A DNA stretch of 20,185 nucleotides from Nitrospirota bacterium. Lineage in GTDB: Bacteria > Nitrospinota_A > UBA7883. The notes beneath the pieces are model-generated. The model had not been told where the DNA came from. It searched no databases and saw nothing but the letters and a program-made list of their open reading frames with translations. The DNA is taken from contig DRJW01000278.1 in the NCBI GenBank assembly GCA_011052055.1, positions 1-20,185 on the forward strand. The letters run 5' to 3'. The position numbers and the translations under genes are program-made. Positions 15,663 to 20,185 of the stretch are shown in pieces; within the stretch, counting starts at the first letter, position 1; every line of letters begins with the position of its first letter.

Positions 15663-17066
15663 TTGAAATTCCATTTTCTTGTGGCAGTGTGGGGCGCTGA
15701 ATACGTGGACATGTTCTTGAATCTGTGTCTGCCTAACCAGCTTACTCCTGGCAATCTCAAGGTTTTTAAAAACGGACCTGAAGCGGTCTATATAATATAT
15801 ACCAGGCCCGAAGATGTTTTGAGTATTAAAGAAAATCGTTTCTACCGTGAGCTGACGGAGGTAATGAAAACCGAGATTCACACTGTGGATTTCATTCACT
15901 CCCTAAAAGACGGAATCGAGGCGATGGCGCTTGTGACAAAATGTCATAAGAGGGCGATTCCAGAGTCGAACAAAGAAGACGCCCGGATAGTGTTTCTGCC
16001 TCCGGACCAGGTTTATTCCGAGGGAACGTTTCAAAGACTCATCGAGATAGCCGCCACGGGCAAACGTTTTGTCGGTGTGGCGGGGATGCGGCTTGACAGG
16101 AAAACTTTCAGGCCGGCTTTCCAGAGATCGTTCCGAGGCGCCGACGGTTATACGCAAGCCGCATCGAGGCCCCTGGTGAAACTGGCGTTATCGCATCTGC
16201 ATCCCATGGCTCAATCCTGGTTTTTCGATTCTGATCGGTGCAACGCGGATATGAACCAGCTCTATTTCAAGGTGGAGGGCTCCGGTATAGTAGCCAGGTG
16301 CCTGGTTGTCCATCCGTTGATGATGTGGCCGCTGAATAAAACTGCTGTGCCTGAGGGTACTTTTGATGGTGACTACCCTATTAAGGCCTGCCCCAACTTC
16401 AAAGATTATTACATAGTCAACGACTCGGATGACATCATGGCGTTTGAGCTTAGTCCTGCTCATAGAAAAGACGGCATCGGGGGCGAAAGAAAGTTCAACA
16501 TATATAACTACTCCGCGCTGGCCAAGCATGGTTACAACAGAATACACAACCGGTACGTAAGAGAAACTATCAGGATTCATTATGGGGAAATAACCAGCGA
16601 ATGGGAAAAGGTCGAGCGCAAGGCGGATAGCGTAATAAGGAAATTCAGAATCGTGAAAGTTTTATCTAAAAACTATAAGAAGCAAAGAACGTTGTTTCCT
16701 TCTCACAGACATGTCATACCGTTGGATCATGTTAAACGCGTGGTGATTTTTGGAACAGGATACGGCGCGAAGCTTGCGCTGAATCTCGCCAATAAATGCA
16801 AATGGCAAGTTATGTATTTTACCGACAACAACCCTGGACTAAGCTACGGGTTAACTAATGGCGCCGAGGTCCGTAGCCCTTCCTCCCTCGCCGCCCGCGA
16901 TTTTGATCTGATAATCGTAGCGTCTATGCCAGGGAAAAAAGATATTATGAGCCAGCTTGAGAATATGGGATTGAGGTATCAGGAGGATTATATCTATTTT
17001 TTCGACGCTATATCTGTAGACAACGTTCAAATGATGATCAAGTTAAGAAAAACAGCCGATGCGTGA
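15663..17066 (+). CDS. Tandem paralogue A: glycosyltransferase-like protein with C-terminal Rossmann domain, family not recognised
   Basis: This is a 467-residue protein with a TTG start, supported by AAGGA upstream and by alignment to the next gene. I do not recognise the family. The N-terminal part (about 1-300) begins with a strand, KFHFLVAVWG, then LPNQLTPGNL and a GT-A-like stretch, VFLPPDQVYSEGTFQRLIEIA (110-130). In GT-A enzymes an acidic motif and a donor-loop helix occupy a similar place. VVHPLMMWP and FDGDYPIKACPNF follow. Residues about 356-455 form a separate Rossmann domain, VKRVVIFGTGYGAK (GTGYGA at 364-369), with FTDNNP and DFDLIIVASMPG. Such domains are often appended to glycosyl- and methyltransferases of surface-glycan loci. 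There is no signal peptide or membrane segment, so it is probably cytosolic. Glycan transfer is a plausible role, but this is inference. Confidence 0.78.
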   Translation: MKFHFLVAVWGAEYVDMFLNLCLPNQLTPGNLKVFKNGPEAVYIIYTRPEDVLSIKENRFYRELTEVMKTEIHTVDFIHSLKDGIEAMALVTKCHKRAIPESNKEDARIVFLPPDQVYSEGTFQRLIEIAATGKRFVGVAGMRLDRKTFRPAFQRSFRGADGYTQAASRPLVKLALSHLHPMAQSWFFDSDRCNADMNQLYFKVEGSGIVARCLVVHPLMMWPLNKTAVPEGTFDGDYPIKACPNFKDYYIVNDSDDIMAFELSPAHRKDGIGGERKFNIYNYSALAKHGYNRIHNRYVRETIRIHYGEITSEWEKVERKADSVIRKFRIVKVLSKNYKKQRTLFPSHRHVIPLDHVKRVVIFGTGYGAKLALNLANKCKWQVMYFTDNNPGLSYGLTNGAEVRSPSSLAARDFDLIIVASMPGKKDIMSQLENMGLRYQEDYIYFFDAISVDNVQMMIKLRKTADA

Positions 17067-17093
17067 TCCTTTGTATATGGTGGCGCTCATTTC

Positions 17094-18494
17094 ATGAAAC
17101 TCCATTTTCTTGTGACTGTGTGGGGCGAGGAGTATACGAAGATGTTTCTCGACCTATGCCTTCCTAATCAACTGACTCCCGGTAATCTTGGGTTCTTTGA
17201 ATCAGGCCCTGAAGCCGTGTACAAGATATATACCAGGCCCGAGGACGCCATGGCGATTTCGGAAAACAGATTTTTCCAGGAAATCGGCAAATTCATGAAA
17301 ACGGAGATACACTTGCTCAATTTCCTCAAACCATCAACAGACAGCGCATATTCAATGTCGCTAATGACCAGATGTCATCAGATCGCAATTCCCGAATCTA
17401 ATAAAGAAGACGCTTTTATGGTGTTTTTACCTCCGGACCAGGTTTATTCAGAAGGAGCATTCACACGTCTTGTTGAAATCGGCGCATCAGGTAAAGGGGT
17501 TGTCGCTACGCCCACGCTTGCCATGTCTGAAGAAACTTTTATGCCCGCTTTTACTAGCAGGTTTAGGGACGATAATGGTTATATGCCGGCGCCCGCCAGA
17601 GACCTTGTGGCGCTCGCCCTGAATCATCTGCACCCTGTGGCGAGGTCGTATTTTATCGATTCCAAAAACAGCAATATAGACACGAACCAGCTATATTGGA
17701 AAGTTAACGAAACAGGATTTATCGCGCGCAACCTTCTTCTACACCCTTTAATGGTAAAGCCAAAAATAAAGACCAGCGTACCCCAATATGTGATTGATGG
17801 AGACTATCCCATAAGAGCCTGTCCCAACTTCAAGGATCATCATGTCGTGCGCGATTCTGACGAAATCATAGCTTGCGAGCTGACAACAGAGAATTACATA
17901 ATCGGCGCGGATAAACCAAGAAGGTTCGATATTTTTAACTACGCCGGCCACGCAAAATATGGCTACAACAGGATCCACAACCGCTATGCCAGAAAGGCTG
18001 TCCGTGTCCATAGCGAGGATTTCACTTTAGAGTGGGACGATGTTGAAAAACAGACTGATGATTTGATAGACTCGGTCAGATTTATCATCGCCACGTCGAA
18101 AAAATACCAGAGATACGAACCCCTCTTTAACTATGAAAAAGATCTGCCCGATTTGAGCCATGTGAAACGGGTCGTTATTTTTGGAACAGGCTCCGGCGCT
18201 ACCGCCGCAATGACGATAGCCGGAAAATGCGGTTGGGAAGCTGTTTTCTGCGTGGACAGTGACGAGGGCAAACTAGGCGGTTTTTTCGAAGGGCTTGATA
18301 TTAAAAGTCCCGAAACGCTTGACCGTAACGACTATGACCTGATAATCGTATCTTCGATCCCATGGAAAACCTCAATGTTCCGAAAGCTGGAAAAGAGCGG
18401 TTTGATTTATGGGAAGGATTTTATTCATTTACTAGATCGTTTTATTGTTGACGATGTGCTAATTTCTTTTGATATTCAAAGCTATCTTTCCTGA
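17094..18494 (+). CDS. Tandem paralogue B: glycosyltransferase-like protein with C-terminal Rossmann domain
   Basis: This 466-residue protein is collinear with the preceding gene product. By my count 45 of the first 60 residues are identical. The shared blocks continue throughout: VFLPPDQVYSEG, HPLM, DGDYPI, RACPNFKD, GYNRIHNRYAR and VKRVVIFGTGSGA. The C-terminal Rossmann domain has FCVDSDEG in the place of FTDNNPG. Substitutions fall most in the middle section and in the last 60 residues, which suggests different acceptors or donors after duplication. At DNA level third positions have diverged, so the duplication is not recent. The gene starts 27 bp after its sister and ends the plus-strand operon. 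Function is unknown beyond the probable link to glycan assembly. Confidence 0.78.
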   Translation: MKLHFLVTVWGEEYTKMFLDLCLPNQLTPGNLGFFESGPEAVYKIYTRPEDAMAISENRFFQEIGKFMKTEIHLLNFLKPSTDSAYSMSLMTRCHQIAIPESNKEDAFMVFLPPDQVYSEGAFTRLVEIGASGKGVVATPTLAMSEETFMPAFTSRFRDDNGYMPAPARDLVALALNHLHPVARSYFIDSKNSNIDTNQLYWKVNETGFIARNLLLHPLMVKPKIKTSVPQYVIDGDYPIRACPNFKDHHVVRDSDEIIACELTTENYIIGADKPRRFDIFNYAGHAKYGYNRIHNRYARKAVRVHSEDFTLEWDDVEKQTDDLIDSVRFIIATSKKYQRYEPLFNYEKDLPDLSHVKRVVIFGTGSGATAAMTIAGKCGWEAVFCVDSDEGKLGGFFEGLDIKSPETLDRNDYDLIIVSSIPWKTSMFRKLEKSGLIYGKDFIHLLDRFIVDDVLISFDIQSYLS

Positions 18495-18513
18495 AATTGG
18501 CGAAAACCTGACA

Positions 18514-18547
18514 GGCGGTCTGGATCTTCTGGCGGTCTAGATCTTCT
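18514..18547. repeat. 17-bp tandem repeat, two copies
   Basis: GGCGGTCTGGATCTTCT (18514-18530) is followed at once by a copy with one G-to-A change (18531-18547), then by GGCG of a third copy. It lies just after the operon's last stop. A 7-bp inverted pair flanks it (CGAAAAC at 18501-18507, GTTTTCG at 18551-18557). No T-run follows, so it is not an evident terminator. Confidence 0.7.
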
Positions 18548-18557
18548 GGCGTTTTCG

Positions 18558-18662
18558 ATGACCGGATTTTCGCAAGAATCCTATGACAGTCTCCATGGAT
18601 TCGGTTTAAAAAAAATCAATATGATGGCTTTCTTCAATGATTGGTGGATGATGGATAAATAG
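18558..18662 (+). CDS. Possible small ORF, 34 codons
   Basis: An ATG at 18558 opens a 34-codon frame ending in TAG at 18660-18662. Its sequence is aromatic- and methionine-rich at the end (MMAFFNDWWMMDK). It lies in the same frame as the upstream paralogue gene, and the frame stays open from that gene's TGA, so it may be a decayed extension rather than a separate gene. There is no Shine-Dalgarno. It is too short to judge coding potential by eye; reported as a weak candidate. Confidence 0.2.
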   Translation: MTGFSQESYDSLHGFGLKKINMMAFFNDWWMMDK

Positions 18663-18693
18663 CTGGATAATCAACTTTCCTCAAAAGATGAGT

Positions 18694-19821
18694 TCAGAAC
18701 GTATCAAAGCTTTTTATCATATCGAACACATCTTCATTATTAAACAGCGGACTTGCCGGGGGACTGACATTGAGATGGCTAAGAAATGTTCTGTAGAGTT
18801 GGTACGTCCTGGTCTGCCTGGCGCCGGAATTCACCTTAACAGATAATCCTCGCCAGTTCGCGCTGGTGGTATAGTCTGAAGCGTTCTTGCTATTTTCCGG
18901 TTTATCGATCCCGATCTTTTCTCGCGCTTTGGCGTATATTCGCTCATGATCCAGACTGCTGGCCAAATAGCCCCCATGCAACAAATCGAGATATTGACGC
19001 AACTCATCAGTGTTCATTGAAATCTTACCTGTATTTTGCAAAGCTTCGATAATGACATCACGGTATTTTACAAATTCCCCTAGCAGGTTTTCCGGGTCTC
19101 TCATGAACCATTTTAGGGGATGACCTGTTTCATTTTTGGGGTTTTCCGGGTCGGCGAAATTATTTTCAGCGCGCCGCCCGTAATAAAATCGCCTTATCCT
19201 CGCCACTTTTCCGTTTATAACGGTTAAGCCGGCATGAATAATCTCTTCAAAGAGGAACCCCCTCACGCGATTTATATTCGCAAAATTCTTTTTCATGGCT
19301 TCTGTCCTGTGTACGCCATAAAATATCGGCTGATAATAACGTATAAAATCATATAATCGGTGAAGCGGATCGGGAGAATCTATGGACGGTGTTCCGTAAG
19401 TGACAGCCCTTATGGCTACATCGTTTTCTTCCGTTGAAAATGAAAGGTAATATCCGTGGGCTGTAAGATATTCCAGGTTTCGCTCCAGATATCCTACGCT
19501 CTCAGCAATCGCAGGAAGGAAAACAAGATCGTCATCAGCGCATATCGAAAAATATTCCGTTTCCACTTTGCTTATCCCATCCATCAGCTTGTCGTTGACC
19601 GGAATTCCCGGATCGTAGCTAAAATGCTCTGCGTTCAGGGAAAAACTCCCTACTTTCCTGCTGTTTGCGGTCACACCGTTCTCATCACTAGAATCCAAAA
19701 TGATGATTCGAAATTCCACCGAATTAACTTCGAAATAATCCAGGAGTTGAGCGAAATTATCGGGGCGGTTATGCGTGGGTATAATCAGCGTGTATTTGCC
19801 GCCTAATTTGGATGGATCCAT
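18694..19821 (-). CDS. GT-A type glycosyltransferase, TIGR00180-like
   Basis: This product has 375 residues from the ATG at 19821. The N-terminus YTLIIPTHNRP (10-20) is a typical GT2-like opening. IIILDSSDE follows, and the nucleotide-sugar/metal motif ADDD is at 95-98 after YFSIC. This arrangement, with a long helical C-terminal half, resembles the TIGR00180 glycosyltransferase domain. A longer frame from 19896 would overlap the upstream radical SAM gene by 67 bp and add 25 residues with no GT match. The ATG at 19821, 8 bp after that gene's stop, is therefore chosen, although it lacks a clear Shine-Dalgarno. It probably transfers a sugar to the same surface glycan as the other genes, but from a separate minus-strand transcript. 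Confidence 0.85.
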   Translation of the reverse strand: MDPSKLGGKYTLIIPTHNRPDNFAQLLDYFEVNSVEFRIIILDSSDENGVTANSRKVGSFSLNAEHFSYDPGIPVNDKLMDGISKVETEYFSICADDDLVFLPAIAESVGYLERNLEYLTAHGYYLSFSTEENDVAIRAVTYGTPSIDSPDPLHRLYDFIRYYQPIFYGVHRTEAMKKNFANINRVRGFLFEEIIHAGLTVINGKVARIRRFYYGRRAENNFADPENPKNETGHPLKWFMRDPENLLGEFVKYRDVIIEALQNTGKISMNTDELRQYLDLLHGGYLASSLDHERIYAKAREKIGIDKPENSKNASDYTTSANWRGLSVKVNSGARQTRTYQLYRTFLSHLNVSPPASPLFNNEDVFDMIKSFDTF

Positions 19822-19829
19822 ATTAGCGT

Positions 19830-20185
19830 CTACATGCCCCGATCCCAGCCGGTCTCTCTGGTTTGTTCGCTGTAAAGCACAGTACATTCGCCGCACAATT
19901 TAATTTTGCGTTTGTTCCCAAGCGCATGAATGTCCCTGATCGCGTTAAACTCCCTGGAGTTGAACGCTTCTATCGGGCTTTGGACTGGCAGGTTTCCAAG
20001 GTCGAACTGCGCTTCCAGAAAATCTGCGGAGCACAAAGCCAAAGACCCGTCCACAAGCACAATCATTGTCCGGAATATATGATGGCAAGGTTTTGTCTCC
20101 ACCTTTTCGGACACCCGGTCACACCCGATCAGATCTTCTTTGCCGGCGATGTAGCCTCCATGATTATGCATATCATAAAGAGTGG
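19830..20185 (-). CDS. Radical SAM/SPASM protein, C-terminal part only (5' end outside window)
   Basis: The minus-strand frame is open from the right edge to a TAG at 19830-19832, giving about 118 residues of a longer protein. It reads as a SPASM C-terminus: CHHIFRTMIVLVDGSLALCSADF supplies the first cysteines and the DGxxxxC pattern. Then come the GNLPVQSPIEAFNS 'short description' stretch, typical of SPASM proteins, and a closing LCGEC. The radical SAM CxxxCxxC motif should lie in the part outside the window. The gene sits 8 bp upstream of the glycosyltransferase start and is probably co-transcribed with it. Substrate unknown. Confidence 0.82.
   Translation of the reverse strand, partial: TLYDMHNHGGYIAGKEDLIGCDRVSEKVETKPCHHIFRTMIVLVDGSLALCSADFLEAQFDLGNLPVQSPIEAFNSREFNAIRDIHALGNKRKIKLCGECTVLYSEQTRETGWDRGM

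Noticed and set aside
18501..18557. CGAAAAC/GTTTTCG inverted pair as an operon terminator
   Set aside because: The arms are only 7 bp and 43 bp apart, with no following T-run.
18607..18615. A-run at about 18608, read on the minus strand as a T-run ending the right-hand transcript
   Set aside because: I see no stem immediately before it on the minus strand, so it is not an intrinsic terminator by the usual criteria.
1..20185. CRISPR arrays, tRNA or rRNA genes, insertion sequences, toxin-antitoxin or defence genes
   Set aside because: No spaced repeat array, cloverleaf, rRNA-like block, transposase motif or terminal inverted repeat was seen by eye. The locus reads as glycan biosynthesis throughout.

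Overview
The window is a surface-polysaccharide (LPS, O-antigen or capsule type) biosynthesis locus from a Gram-negative bacterium. The Gram-negative inference rests on a GmhA-like/HldE-like heptose pair, three kinds of nucleotide-sugar or glycosyl-transfer protein, and the absence of Gram-positive features. Base composition is roughly balanced (near 50% GC by eye). Five radical SAM proteins, at least two of them with a probable B12-binding N-terminus, suggest an anaerobic or microaerophilic lineage (deltaproteobacterial, Nitrospirota/Nitrospinota-like or similar). The sequence alone does not fix the taxon.

Layout. Left edge, minus strand (1-1924): a glycosyltransferase with a C-terminal TPR-like region overlaps by 4 bp a B12-binding-type radical SAM gene that runs off the window. 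Next is a 396-bp divergent intergenic region (1925-2320) with one strong GC hairpin. The centre (2321-18494) is one long plus-strand run of 14 genes, nearly all with gaps under 30 bp or overlapping start and stop codons, so probably one operon. In order: reversed-order HldE-like nucleotidyltransferase/kinase; SIS-domain isomerase; deoxyhypusine-synthase-like protein; radical SAM/SPASM protein; HAD-APH kinase fusion; transketolase N-half; transketolase C-half; methyltransferase; second radical SAM/SPASM protein; second methyltransferase; RmlD-like SDR reductase; B12-type radical SAM protein; and two tandem paralogues of unknown family with a C-terminal Rossmann domain. After a 199-bp gap holding a 17-bp tandem repeat and a possible 34-codon ORF, the right edge returns to the minus strand: a GT-A glycosyltransferase, and upstream of it the C-terminal part of another SPASM radical SAM protein.

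How the genes may work together (inference). A ketose phosphate, possibly sedoheptulose 7-phosphate or a longer or branched product made by the split transketolase, would be isomerised by the SIS protein and activated to a nucleotide sugar by the HldE-like protein. The HAD-kinase fusion could handle phosphate removal or addition. The radical SAM enzymes, SDR and methyltransferases would then tailor the sugar by radical epimerisation, dehydration or C-methylation, by reduction and by methylation. The flanking glycosyltransferases, and perhaps the two paralogues, would assemble the glycan. The deoxyhypusine-synthase-like protein is the least expected member. The final sugar cannot be deduced from sequence.
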